NCBI RefSeq assembly: GCF_014837245.1
Contig: NZ_JACYFU010000001.1
Coordinates: forward strand, 868,001-932,000
Length of the DNA stretch: 64,000 bases
Source of the DNA: Devosia oryzisoli
GTDB taxonomy: Bacteria; Pseudomonadota; Alphaproteobacteria; Rhizobiales; Devosiaceae
Reading direction: 5' to 3'
The notes under the pieces are model-generated. The model was not told the origin of the DNA. It saw only the letters and a program-made list of their open reading frames with translations, and did not search any database. A program made the translations under genes and the position numbers. Below are positions 35,585 through 44,212 of the stretch, in pieces (within the stretch, counting starts at the first letter, position 1; every line of letters starts with the position of its first letter).

Positions 35585-35908
35585 ATGTCCCTGGATGATC
35601 TTTTCGGCCTGTTTCCTCGGCGGAAAACCCGCCTTGAACTTCTGCAATCACAGATTGCGGACCTCGAACACGAAATCGCTCACCTGTCGCGATCGCTGGC
35701 AGGCCACGCCGGTCGATCCGCATCGCATCTCGGCGATCTGGCCCAGCGGTACGGCCAAGATGCTGCTCACCAGTCAGCCCTGATCGCCGGTGAGCTTGCG
35801 CGGCAGGCCCAACGTGGCGCCCGCGCTGTTCGACAGGACCCCGTACCCACCCTTGCGGTCTTGGCAACTGCGGCGCTCCTGGCGAGCTTCCTCTCCCGCC
35901 GCCGCTAA
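35585..35908 (+). CDS. Small membrane-anchored protein, probable general stress gene
   Basis: A 107-residue protein: MSLDDLFGLFPRRKTRLELLQSQIADLEHEIAHLSRSLAGHAGR, a probable coiled coil, then an amphipathic Ala/Gln-rich helix and a C-terminal membrane anchor PTLAVLATAALLASFLSRRR. The layout resembles DUF883/ElaB-type proteins, which are tail-anchored and stress-induced in E. coli, but sequence identity to that family is not obvious. The start at 35585 is preferred (GGAG 6 bases upstream). A candidate EcfG promoter lies directly upstream. Confidence 0.7.
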   Translation: MSLDDLFGLFPRRKTRLELLQSQIADLEHEIAHLSRSLAGHAGRSASHLGDLAQRYGQDAAHQSALIAGELARQAQRGARAVRQDPVPTLAVLATAALLASFLSRRR

Positions 35909-36001
35909 ACCATTCGTTTACCGTTCCGGTCAGGCGTTCCTTAAGTGTGAAGGAGCATTTTCGGGCAGAGCGGCCGTTTGGCCACAGCCCGGAGATGCCT
36001 C

Positions 36002-36466
36002 TTGTTCACATCTGCCCGCTTCGTCCTCCGTCTCGCAGCAGTCGGTGTTCTGGCAACATCCCTTGGGGGCTGCAGCTTCCTTGGTTTGTCGCTGGGATTC
36101 AACCAGATGAGCGAAAAGGAATGCATGATGCGGGCTATGTATTTCGAGTCCAACCGCTCGAGCGCGGACGGCATGCTGGCCGTGGGAACGGTCGTCATGA
36201 ACCGCCTGCATGATCCGCGCTATCCCAAGACCGTTTGCGGCGTCGTCGGGCAGAAGAACCAGTTCGCGGATGGCGTGATGAACAGGAAGATGACCGACAG
36301 TGGCGCAGTGCTGGCCTCGCAAATGGCCGACGCTGTTCTGAGCGGTGCACGCCATCCTGGAGTGCGAGACGCGCAGCATTTCCACACAGCTGGCCTGCGC
36401 TTCCCCTACAACAACATGCATTACGTCCTCGAGGCCGGCGGCAACGAGTTCTACGAGAAGTGGTAG
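36002..36466 (+). CDS. SleB-type cell wall hydrolase, predicted lipoprotein
   Basis: Putative lytic transglycosylase/amidase of the Hydrolase_2 (SleB/CwlJ) family, 154 residues. The TTG start at 36002 is supported by GGAG about 8 bases upstream. The signal peptide ends in a lipobox TSLGGC, so the mature protein is lipid-anchored. The family core is KECMMRAMYFESNRSSADGMLAVGTVVMNRLHDPRYPKTVCGVV with the catalytic Glu in YFES, then NQFADGVM and HPGVRDAQHFHT, and the C-terminal NMHYVLEAGGNEFYEKW. Acts on peptidoglycan in the periplasm (inferred). Confidence 0.85.
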   Translation: MFTSARFVLRLAAVGVLATSLGGCSFLGLSLGFNQMSEKECMMRAMYFESNRSSADGMLAVGTVVMNRLHDPRYPKTVCGVVGQKNQFADGVMNRKMTDSGAVLASQMADAVLSGARHPGVRDAQHFHTAGLRFPYNNMHYVLEAGGNEFYEKW

Positions 36467-36481
36467 TCAGCCCAACCTTCT

Positions 36482-36760
36482 TTAACCGCGTTGATGTGCT
36501 GTCTGCCGCAGCACATAGCCGATGACAACGGCAATGGCCTCATAGAGTTCGAGCGGTATCGTCTCGTCCAGTTCGACGCCGCTTAGCGCTTCCGCCAGGA
36601 CGGGGTTGGCTTCGATCACCACGCCGTGCTCTGCAGCCATGGCGACGATCCTCTCGGCAAGGTGCCCCCTGCCTTTGGCGACCACGCGCGGCGCGTCACT
36701 CGATCCGTTCTCGTAGTGAAGTGCTACGGCCAGAGCTCTTTGCTTGGTATCGTCGTTCAT
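36482..36760 (-). CDS. FlhB C-terminal domain-like protein
   Basis: A 92-residue stand-alone version of the cytoplasmic domain of FlhB/SctU (YlqH-like). It has ALHYENGSSDAPRVVAKGRGHLAERIVAMAAEHGVVIEANPVLAEALSGVELDETIPLELYEAIAVVIGYVLR. The autocleavage NPTH motif and the membrane part of FlhB are missing. Such proteins occur next to FliK-like genes; here the start overlaps the FliK-like stop (ATGA). Function is unproven, possibly a modulator of flagellar export. No other flagellar gene is in the window. Confidence 0.8.
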   Translation of the reverse strand: MNDDTKQRALAVALHYENGSSDAPRVVAKGRGHLAERIVAMAAEHGVVIEANPVLAEALSGVELDETIPLELYEAIAVVIGYVLRQTAHQRG

Positions 36761-38532
36761 CGGACCGCATCCAAATTGACTCCGGCGCCGCCCTTGGCGG
36801 GTTCAGCCGGAGGTGGAGCCCCGCGCACGACAATAGAGCCCACCTCGACGCCAACTGCATTCAATTCCGCCCGCAGTGCCGCCACATCGTCCTGAAGCAG
36901 GCTCGCCACCTCCGCATTTTCCGTCCACAGCATCAGGCCCGCTGCGCGCCCGCGCATCGAAATCTGTGCGCCCACCTCGCCGATGCCGCTCAGGTTAAGG
37001 GCGAACCGGACTTGCCAACCTCGTCCCGGACTGTCCTGTTCTGTCTGCTGGGGGTCGCCATGGATCTGCATGTGCAGAAGCGATTGCTGTCCTGCCACCA
37101 TGACCGGAAGGTCGAGGCTGAACTGCGCGTCTGCCTTGACCGACTGTTCTGGAAGCGAAGCCTGTTGATGCAGGCGCAGGCGGGCCAGCGCCTGCTCCGT
37201 GCGGTCGAGCAGATGCTTGCCGGCTTCCACTGGGTCCAGAGGCAGAGGCCCTGGCCGCACGCCATTGCGTGCCCTTGGCGTGTGCCCGCGGACTGGTGGC
37301 GGAACGTGGGCCACGGGCTCTACCGGAGCGCGCGCTCCCAACCACGACACAAGGGCCTGCCGCAGGCCCAGCAGTGCTGTCTTGGTATCCGCGGCGGCCA
37401 GCGAGACCCGGCCGGTGGCGATCAAGCTCTCCTGAAACACGCCCGACGTTCGCACCGCCTCCCGAATGGAAGTTCCATCAAGCTTGCCTCCGTCCAGCAC
37501 GAGCCGCTGTCCCAACACTTGCTGTGCCGCTTTGAGCACTGGCTCAGGCAGCGCCACCTGACCAACCGCCGCGCTGAGCGCCGCGGTAAGCGCCACGACG
37601 CTGTTCTGTATCGGCAGGGACGCCTGCGTCATCTGGTTTAGTGCTGCCTGTGGCGTCAGTGGCGCGCCTGCTGCCGGCAAGGATTGGGTCAGCGCCGCAA
37701 CGGGGCGTGTGGCGACTACCCCATCAGATCGCACTGTATAGGCGGCCGCGGGAGTGGCGAACGAGGTGGGCGCTCGCGCGGTACCAGGTGCGACGCCCCC
37801 CGCAGCCGTCGGCGTCAAGGCGGGCGCGATCGGACTGCCGGAAGCACTTGCCGGCCTCGGCACGAGCGCCGTCGTTGGGTTGGCCGGCGGCGCGGTCGGC
37901 GCGGTAGTTGAAGGTCGTGTCCCTACACTAGCCGACGCAATGGTGGACGCCGGGGCCTGCGGCGCCCCCATCTGCGTCGGAGAAATTCCCGTGCTCGTCG
38001 GGTTCGGAAGGCCCTGCCCGCCCTCCGCCGCGGTGCTCAGCACCGATGCCGCGGAGGCCGCGGGCAAGGTGCCATTGGAGGCTCCAGCCTGCGGAGTCAC
38101 AGGCGCGGAACCAGAGGCCATCCCAGCAGACATGGATGGCGCCGCTGCCAGCATCGGTTGCTGCGCCGTCCGCGCCAGTGGAGACAGCTCCACCGTCGCT
38201 GCAGCAGAAGAAGGAACGCCGGCCGCTGGCGCCGGAACCTTCGGACCGCCGGCGGCTGCCGGCGCGCCGCCCTTTGGCGCGGTTACCGACAAGAGCGTGA
38301 GCTGAAGCTGGCCCTCCACCTGCCGGACGGACAAGGAAAGCGTCGCGCCGACCTCGGGCGCCAAACTCGGAAGTGACAGGTTGACCGTCTGCTGACTGAT
38401 ACGCACCTGCGTGGTGCCGCTCGGCAGCAGTGCCACGACCTTTGCGTCCACCACCTGTCCACCAGACTTTTGCATGGCAGCCAGCAGTGCAGACGCCTGT
38501 CCCGGTTGCAACGGCGGCGGGTTCATGCTCAT
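36757..38532 (-). CDS. FliK-like flagellar hook-length control protein
   Basis: About 591 residues. The N-terminus (LLAAMQKSGGQVVDAKVVALLPSGTTQVRISQQTVNLSL) has a small beta-rich domain. The long middle is Ala/Pro/Thr-rich and probably unfolded. The C-terminal 150 residues carry the Flg_hook-type domain (SLDLPVMVAGQQSLLHMQIHGDP, WQVRFALNLSGIGEVGAQISMRGRAAGLMLWTE). FliK measures hook length and talks to FlhB, and here the partner gene is an isolated FlhB-like domain, so the pair looks like a paralogue of that switch. The start is between GTG 38538 and ATG 38532; AAGGA lies just upstream. Confidence 0.75.
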   Translation of the reverse strand: MSMNPPPLQPGQASALLAAMQKSGGQVVDAKVVALLPSGTTQVRISQQTVNLSLPSLAPEVGATLSLSVRQVEGQLQLTLLSVTAPKGGAPAAAGGPKVPAPAAGVPSSAAATVELSPLARTAQQPMLAAAPSMSAGMASGSAPVTPQAGASNGTLPAASAASVLSTAAEGGQGLPNPTSTGISPTQMGAPQAPASTIASASVGTRPSTTAPTAPPANPTTALVPRPASASGSPIAPALTPTAAGGVAPGTARAPTSFATPAAAYTVRSDGVVATRPVAALTQSLPAAGAPLTPQAALNQMTQASLPIQNSVVALTAALSAAVGQVALPEPVLKAAQQVLGQRLVLDGGKLDGTSIREAVRTSGVFQESLIATGRVSLAAADTKTALLGLRQALVSWLGARAPVEPVAHVPPPVRGHTPRARNGVRPGPLPLDPVEAGKHLLDRTEQALARLRLHQQASLPEQSVKADAQFSLDLPVMVAGQQSLLHMQIHGDPQQTEQDSPGRGWQVRFALNLSGIGEVGAQISMRGRAAGLMLWTENAEVASLLQDDVAALRAELNAVGVEVGSIVVRGAPPPAEPAKGGAGVNLDAVR

Positions 38533-38610
38533 CGGCACACGGTCCTTCCGCGGACGTGACTTTCGATGAGTTTAGCGCGTTTGAACCAGAACGGAAGCCG
38601 ACTCGGAATG

Positions 38611-39354
38611 CTATTGAGGACGAATGTCAGTGTAATCCTTGGTCATCGGCTTGCCGCGGAACGTCACCCAGAAGAAGTTGAGGGTATAGGTCCCGGCGGT
38701 GCGGAACACGCCTTCCTTCTCAAGCCGGCGCCCAGAGGTCTTCATCTTGAGCGCGTATGTCCATTTGACGCCGCCGACGCGCGACAGGCGCACGGCTACA
38801 TCGGTATCTTCGCCAAAGAACTCGATGGACCGGTCATAGCCACCCACTGCAGCCCAGGCGTCGCGCTTGAACACGAAGTTCCCGCCCTGCACAACCGACC
38901 CGACGCGCAGAACAAATCGGTTGATGACATAGATGAGGTAGGTCAGCCCGTAAAACATGCTGATCAGAAAGCGATTGTGCGGCGCCATGTCGTAGTAGAT
39001 GTATGGGCCGCTGAGGCAAACCAGCTTCGGATCCTTGCCGAACTCGCGCATCACGACATCGAGCCACCCTTCGGGGACGATCGTGTCGCTATCGATATTG
39101 GCGACCAGGTCGTAGCCGGCGCTGGCCGTAAAACCGGCATCACGCGCGTTCACAAGGCCCTTCTTGGGCTCATCCACGACCTTCACGCCGGGGAAACTCC
39201 GCGCGATCTCGCCGGTCCGGTCGGTCGAGGCGTTGTTCACCACGATGACATCGGCCGCGACGCCGGACCTCTTGATCTCCGCGAGCACCGACTCCAGGCA
39301 TTTCCCGATCAGCGCTTCTTCGTTGTAGGCCGGAATTACAAAGGCGAGGTTCAT
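38611..39354 (-). CDS. Glycosyltransferase family 2 protein
   Basis: A GT-A fold enzyme of 247 residues, starting MNLAFVIPAYNEEALIGKCLESVL. Donor-binding motifs are VNNASTDRTGEIA and LVANIDSDTIVPEGWLD (DxD-like), with the acceptor-side GGNFVFKRDAWAAVGGYDRSIEFFGEDTDVAVRLSR (ED motif). A hydrophobic patch (FLISMFYGLTYLIYVINRFVL) suggests membrane association. GGGG lies just upstream of the paired ATGs; the second at 39354 is better spaced. Donor and acceptor are unknown, and no polysaccharide cluster surrounds it. Confidence 0.88.
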   Translation of the reverse strand: MNLAFVIPAYNEEALIGKCLESVLAEIKRSGVAADVIVVNNASTDRTGEIARSFPGVKVVDEPKKGLVNARDAGFTASAGYDLVANIDSDTIVPEGWLDVVMREFGKDPKLVCLSGPYIYYDMAPHNRFLISMFYGLTYLIYVINRFVLRVGSVVQGGNFVFKRDAWAAVGGYDRSIEFFGEDTDVAVRLSRVGGVKWTYALKMKTSGRRLEKEGVFRTAGTYTLNFFWVTFRGKPMTKDYTDIRPQ

Positions 39355-39459
39355 CATTCCCCTTCTGCCGCACACGGCGCGATGACTGGCACGACATAGC
39401 CCGCCAACCGGCACGGAGCAACCGTGACTGATCGAGGGGTCGCGCCAGTCATCCGACGA

Positions 39460-39960
39460 TCAGCCGATGAAGTCGCGCTTTCCGAGCGGAACACCGTTGT
39501 GCCGGAGGATCGCGTAAGCCGTCGTCACGTGGAAGAAGAAGTTGGGCAAGGCGCGCTGCGTGGCATAATCGAGCCCGTTCATGACGACATCGTTGCCTCC
39601 CAGCTTCAGCGTCACGTCCCGGGTTTCGGAGCCGGCGAGGGATTCGGGCGTCACAGCATCGAGCAGGTCCAGGGTCTTGCGCACGCGCTGCCGGAGTTCA
39701 TCGAACGTGGTTTCTTCATCGGGCCAGCTCGGAACCGGCACGCCGGCCAGGCGGCTGACACAGCCTTTGACGTGGTCCGTGGCGATCATCACCTGGCCGC
39801 GGAACGGGATCATGTCCGGCGCGAGGCGGTCGTTCACCAGGGTTTCGGTGCCGTATTTCCTGGCGGCCGCATCGGCTTCGGCCTTGTCGAGGAAGGCCAG
39901 CAGATTGGTCAACATGCGTTTGAACACAGGCACGGTCACGTCGTACATCGACAGGCTCAT
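39460..39960 (-). CDS. DUF1993 domain-containing protein
   Basis: A 166-residue DinB-like helical-bundle protein: MSLSMYDVTVPVFKRMLTNLLAFLDKAEADA, RLAPDMIPFRGQVMIATDHVKGCVSRLAG, TFDELRQRVRKTLDLLD and a C-terminal LPNFFFHVTTAYAILRHNGVPLGKRDFIG, all typical of DUF1993. The His residues (HVK, HVTTAYAILRH) are positioned as in the metal-binding DinB superfamily. Function is unknown. AGGGAG lies 9 bases upstream of the ATG. Confidence 0.88.
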   Translation of the reverse strand: MSLSMYDVTVPVFKRMLTNLLAFLDKAEADAAARKYGTETLVNDRLAPDMIPFRGQVMIATDHVKGCVSRLAGVPVPSWPDEETTFDELRQRVRKTLDLLDAVTPESLAGSETRDVTLKLGGNDVVMNGLDYATQRALPNFFFHVTTAYAILRHNGVPLGKRDFIG

Positions 39961-40037
39961 CGAGAGCTCCCTTGTAACTTCAGCCGAATTGGCCCTTTTT
40001 TGACGCCGACAGAGCGGAAATCTCAGAGGACGGCGTC

Positions 40038-40853
40038 GTGGGTGCCAGTACTAAATCATCGGCGGATGACGATGCAACCAGATCGAGAGGCTGGGCTGGC
40101 CTGCGCTCGCGTCTCCGTCTGCTTTATCACAGCCAGTCACCCGCGGCGGTCCGGTTTCAGGTCACCATACTCGTCGTTGACCTCGCCATCATCGCCTTCT
40201 TCATCGCTTCGCCGTTGCTTCGAGGAGACCCCAGGTTTCTCTGGTTCGACTACTCCATTGCGGCGCTCCTGGCTCTGGACCTCGTCGCCAGAGGCATGGC
40301 TGCAACTCATGTCAGCCGGTGGCTACGGCAGCCGGCAGTCATCGTTGATATCTTCATTCTGGTCACACTCCTGGCGCCGACCTGGCTGTTCAACCTCGGC
40401 TTCCTGAGGATCCTGCGGCTTTGGACGCTGACGCGGTCGTCATTGGTCTGGCGGCCTCTCGAAAAGCGCGACCTGGGACACTATCGCGAACCCATCCAGG
40501 CCGCGATCAACCTGCTGGTGTTTGTCTTCGTCGTTACCGGCTTCGTCTACACCGCCTTTGTCGGGCGCGACGACATCTCAGGCTATGTCGATGCCCTCTA
40601 TTTTACGGTCGCCACCATGACGACAACGGGTTTCGGCGACATCACCCTGCCCGGTCCCTTCGGAAAGCTTGTGTCGATCGTCATCATGATCATCGGCATC
40701 TCGTTGTTCGTGCGCCTGGCCCAATTGGTCTTTCGGCCTGCCAAGGTCACCTTCCCCTGCCCCCAGTGCGGCCTCTCCCGGCATGAGCCCGACGCCGTTC
40801 ATTGCAAAGCCTGCGGCCACCTTCTCAACATCCCCGATGAAGGGGGGCACTAG
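40038..40853 (+). CDS. Voltage-gated-type potassium channel with C-terminal zinc ribbon
   Basis: A 271-residue ion channel. After a basic N-terminus there are six hydrophobic segments; S4 is weak (RILRLWTLTRSSLVWRPL). The pore loop reads TVATMTTTGFGDITLPG, where TTGFGD replaces the usual TVGYGD selectivity filter. After the last helix a four-cysteine zinc ribbon follows (CPQCGLSRHEPDAVHCKACG), about residues 240-260, which is unusual for this family. GTG at 40038 has GAGGA 7 bases upstream. The stop overlaps the 3' end of the convergent symporter-kinase by 4 bases. Confidence 0.82.
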   Translation: MGASTKSSADDDATRSRGWAGLRSRLRLLYHSQSPAAVRFQVTILVVDLAIIAFFIASPLLRGDPRFLWFDYSIAALLALDLVARGMAATHVSRWLRQPAVIVDIFILVTLLAPTWLFNLGFLRILRLWTLTRSSLVWRPLEKRDLGHYREPIQAAINLLVFVFVVTGFVYTAFVGRDDISGYVDALYFTVATMTTTGFGDITLPGPFGKLVSIVIMIIGISLFVRLAQLVFRPAKVTFPCPQCGLSRHEPDAVHCKACGHLLNIPDEGGH

Positions 40854-43561
40854 GAGACCCGCCGCACCACCGGGAGGCGCAGGCGGAAACAGGCTCCGCG
40901 CAAAGGTCCCGGCACAAGGTCCAGCGTACCGCCCATTGCCGTCACGATCTGGCGGCTGATGGCCAAACCGAGCCCAGCCCCCCCTTGCCCGGCCAGGCCC
41001 TGGCGGCCGCGAGCGAACTTCTCGAAAATCAGCGCCCGATCTGCCTTGGCGATGCCGGGCCCATTGTCCGCGATGTCCACCACATAGGACCCGGCCCTTG
41101 TGAACGAAGAGATGCGCAACACGGGCTCGGCGGCGTCATTGTACTTCACCGCGTTGGAAAGAAGGTTGATGAACACCTGGCTCAGCCGGTCCGCATCGCC
41201 CTCCACAACCGTTGGGCGCGCCCGCTCCCCAAACTCCAGCTTCATCTGTTTCTGCCTGAACAGCACGTCGCACACGGCAAGAGCCCGATCGAGAACGGCC
41301 TCCGCATCGATCGGGGCACTCTGCCAGGGCCTCTCGCCCCGTTCCAGCGTCCCGAGATCGAGAATCTCGTCGAGCAGCTTGGTGAGGCGCAGGCTTTCCT
41401 GGTGGATAGTCGAGGCAAAGTGCTGCCGCTGTCTTTCATCGAGGCTCCCGGGATCCGAGAGGATCTCGGAAAATGAGCGGATGGAGGTCATCGGGGTCCG
41501 GACCTCGTGGCTGACCTGGCTCAGGAACTCGTCCTTCTGGCTGTCGAGTTCCCGCAATTGCGCGTTCGCGGCCTCCAGCTTGAGAGCCGTCAGGCGCAGA
41601 GCCTCCGACGTTTTTTCCAACTCCTGAGAATATTCGATGACCTGCTGCGTTTCGCCGGCCATCTGCATCATTTCTTCAAGTGAAACGTCCGCGCCAGCGA
41701 CGACCTTTGAAACCATCACGTGCGCCGACGCAGCGCCTATGGATCCGGCAAGTTCCCGCTCAAGCCGGCCAATGAGGTCCGACGTCAGCTCCAGCCCGGC
41801 GGCATCACCCCCTTGTTCGCGCGCCGCTGCCTCAAACAGCGACGTGGCCCGGTTAGCCCCAAGCACCCGCTCGGCGACGAAGTAGAGGTCGTTCGCCGTC
41901 GCACCGCCTTGCACGAAACTGCGCCTCAGCGGCTCGCGGCGCCTGAAGATGTCGACAAAGAGGGTCGCCTGGATGCGCTCGAGGGGCGACTGCGTCGTGA
42001 AGAGCGATCCGATAACCAGAAAAGCCGAGTTGAGAAGCAGGCTCCAGAAAACGGAGTGCACCAGCGGATCAAGGTCATTGAGCCCGAACATGTGCTCGGG
42101 GCGGAGAAAGCGGATGCCCCAGGGACCGTTCGCCATGATCCGCGCCACCGTGGAACTGACAGTTTCGAAACTGGGCAGGAGCATCGTCCAGGCCCACACC
42201 GCGAATCCGACAAGAATACCGGCAGCGACGCCCTTCAGCGTGGCGTCGCGCCAGTAAAGGCCCGCCAGCATTGGTGGCAGGAACTGCGCCACGCCTGCGA
42301 ACGAGATGAGGCCGATTGGCGCCAGCGCATCGGTTTCGCCAGTCAGCCGGAAATAGAGGAAACCGAGCGATAGGATCAGCATAATCGACAGGCGCCGGCT
42401 CATCAGCAGGAGACGCGTGAGCCCCTGCCCATTGCGGGTTCCGGGGCCACTGGAGCGCAGGATGATCGGCATGATGATGTGGTTGGAAACCATGATCGAG
42501 AGCGCGATCGACGCCACGATGATCATGGAGGTGGCCGATGAAAATCCGCCGATGAATGCCAGCAACGCCAGCGCCGATTGGCCGGCCGAGAGCGGCAGCG
42601 TCAAAACGAACATGTCCGGGTTTGACCCGGGCGGCATCGTGCTCATCCCGTAGAGCGCAATCGGCATGGTGAACACGCTCATCAGCAGGAGGTAGGCGGG
42701 AAATGCCCACCCTGCCGTTCTCAGGTGATCCGGCCCCGCGCTTTCCACCACGGTGATCTGGAACTGCCGCGGCAGGCACACGATGGCCGCGGCCGAAAGA
42801 ATGATCATGGCGATCCACCGGGGACCGAAATTCCCCTGCGCGTGCACCTCCACCCCGGCCGCTGCCGCCTTCTGGTAAATCGCCTCGAAACCACCGCCAA
42901 GGCCGAAGGTCACGAAGATGCCGACGGCCAGCAGCGCTGCAAGCTTTACCACCGCCTCGAAGGCAATGGCCGCCACTACCCCATGGTGCTGCTCATTGGC
43001 ATCGACGTTGCGCGTGCCGAAGAAAATCGTGAAGAGCGCCATGCCGGCGGCCACCCCGAGCGCCAGCGCGCCATCGTCGACACCCGCGAGGCTCCCTCGC
43101 GCCCCCTCTCCCGAAGCAGCGACGGCTTGAATCGAGGACGTGATCGCCTTGAGCTGGAGCGCGATGTAGGGCGTGATCCCGATCACCGCGATCAGCGTGA
43201 CCAGCACTGCCAGGCGGCTCGACTTGCCGAACCGGGACGACAGGAGGTCTGCGATCGAGGTGATGGCCTGGGAGCGGCTGACATAGACCAGCTTGCGCAG
43301 CAAGAACCACCAGCCGACGAAGACGATCGTCGGGCCGAGATAGATCGTCAGGAATTCAAGGCCGTTTCGCGCAGCGTTGCCCACCGCACCGTAGAAGGTC
43401 CAACTGGTGCAGTAGACGGAGATCGAGAGGGTGTAGATTGCCGGGGAGCGAAGGAACGACCCGGCATTGTTGCGCGTCTGGCGATCTCCGAGATAGGCGA
43501 TCACGAACAGCACGCCGACATAGGCGACGCCGGTCGCGATGACGACATCGGCCGACAGCAT
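40850..43561 (-). CDS. Sodium:solute symporter-histidine kinase fusion (CbrA-like)
   Basis: A 903-residue sensor kinase whose input domain is an SSS-family transporter of about 13 membrane helices (residues 1-550). Typical pieces are VAYVGVLFVIAYLGDRQT, YTLSISVYCTSWTFYGAVG and GGFSSATSMIIVASIALSIMVSN with the Na+-site serines. A STAC-like linker with coiled coil (about 570-670) leads to HisKA with H685 in SQVSHEVRTPMTS. HATPase_c follows, with N box NLLSNAVKYND and G1 box DNGPGIAKADRALIFEKF. CbrA in Pseudomonas couples histidine transport to carbon/nitrogen control. Order here is response regulator, small membrane protein, kinase, with a 1-base overlap. Confidence 0.92.
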   Translation of the reverse strand: MLSADVVIATGVAYVGVLFVIAYLGDRQTRNNAGSFLRSPAIYTLSISVYCTSWTFYGAVGNAARNGLEFLTIYLGPTIVFVGWWFLLRKLVYVSRSQAITSIADLLSSRFGKSSRLAVLVTLIAVIGITPYIALQLKAITSSIQAVAASGEGARGSLAGVDDGALALGVAAGMALFTIFFGTRNVDANEQHHGVVAAIAFEAVVKLAALLAVGIFVTFGLGGGFEAIYQKAAAAGVEVHAQGNFGPRWIAMIILSAAAIVCLPRQFQITVVESAGPDHLRTAGWAFPAYLLLMSVFTMPIALYGMSTMPPGSNPDMFVLTLPLSAGQSALALLAFIGGFSSATSMIIVASIALSIMVSNHIIMPIILRSSGPGTRNGQGLTRLLLMSRRLSIMLILSLGFLYFRLTGETDALAPIGLISFAGVAQFLPPMLAGLYWRDATLKGVAAGILVGFAVWAWTMLLPSFETVSSTVARIMANGPWGIRFLRPEHMFGLNDLDPLVHSVFWSLLLNSAFLVIGSLFTTQSPLERIQATLFVDIFRRREPLRRSFVQGGATANDLYFVAERVLGANRATSLFEAAAREQGGDAAGLELTSDLIGRLERELAGSIGAASAHVMVSKVVAGADVSLEEMMQMAGETQQVIEYSQELEKTSEALRLTALKLEAANAQLRELDSQKDEFLSQVSHEVRTPMTSIRSFSEILSDPGSLDERQRQHFASTIHQESLRLTKLLDEILDLGTLERGERPWQSAPIDAEAVLDRALAVCDVLFRQKQMKLEFGERARPTVVEGDADRLSQVFINLLSNAVKYNDAAEPVLRISSFTRAGSYVVDIADNGPGIAKADRALIFEKFARGRQGLAGQGGAGLGLAISRQIVTAMGGTLDLVPGPLRGACFRLRLPVVRRVS

Positions 43562-43791
43562 CAGCGCCTATCCTCGCTATCGCCACGTGCATCACGGGGC
43601 AGAAAGCGCGTCAGCAGCGCAGTGCCGACGATCAGCGCCAGCCACACGCCGAACAGATAGAGCACCACCTGCGGCACTCCGAAATGGACGATGGGCTGGT
43701 TGAAGATGATCACCAGCGGCGGTACGAGCAGCAGCGCGCCCAGCATCGTGAAGACGAAGACGCCGCTCTCGAGCTTACGAGGTTCCGGCAT
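43561..43791 (-). CDS. Small two-helix membrane protein linked to the symporter-kinase
   Basis: A 76-residue protein with two hydrophobic helices (FVFTMLGALLLVPPLVIIFNQP and VVLYLFGVWLALIVGTALLTRFL) and a charged tail. It resembles the small DUF4212/DUF485-type partners encoded beside SSS transporters, although I cannot name the family. Its stop overlaps the kinase ATG by one base (TGATG) and its start overlaps the response regulator by 17 bases, so all three are translated together. A subunit or stabiliser of the symporter-kinase is likely. Confidence 0.75.
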   Translation of the reverse strand: MPEPRKLESGVFVFTMLGALLLVPPLVIIFNQPIVHFGVPQVVLYLFGVWLALIVGTALLTRFLPRDARGDSEDRR

Positions 43792-44158
43792 GGTCGGTCA
43801 GCAACTGGCGCACCGCACCCACAACGTCGGCGTTCGCGTATGGCTTGGTGACGAAAGCATTGGCGCCCAGGTCTTCGGCGGTCTGCCTATCCTGCTGCTG
43901 CCCCTTGGCGGTCAGGATCAGGATCGGCAGATCCCGCGTTTCAGGATCATTCCGCAGCACTTTCAGCACGTCGAAGCCACTGCGTCGTGGCAGCATGACA
44001 TCGAGAACAAGGACGCGCGGCTCAAGCGTTCGCACGCCGTGCAGCGCCGCCTCCCCATCGGAAACAGACTGCACACTCCAGCCAGCGCGTCGAAGAATGA
44101 AGTCGAGCGATTCCAGAATGCTCGGCTCATCCTCCGCGATCAGCACATCGATCGCCAA
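43775..44158 (-). CDS. Single-domain response regulator
   Basis: A 127-residue CheY-like receiver: MAIDVLIAEDEPSILESLDFILRRAGW with the acidic pair, phospho-acceptor D53 in VLVLDVMLPRRSG, ILTAKGQQQD with the Thr, and FVTKPYANADVVGAV with the conserved Lys. No output domain. The TTG start at 44158 has a GGGGGG ribosome binding site about 6 bases upstream; ATG at 44197 would add 13 unrelated residues. As first gene of the kinase operon it is the probable phosphorylation partner of the symporter-kinase. Confidence 0.88.
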   Translation of the reverse strand: MAIDVLIAEDEPSILESLDFILRRAGWSVQSVSDGEAALHGVRTLEPRVLVLDVMLPRRSGFDVLKVLRNDPETRDLPILILTAKGQQQDRQTAEDLGANAFVTKPYANADVVGAVRQLLTDHAGTS

Positions 44159-44212
44159 GGCACCCCCCTCAAGGTCGAGCGGTCTCCCCACCGCCATATG
44201 AGTAAATCCTAA

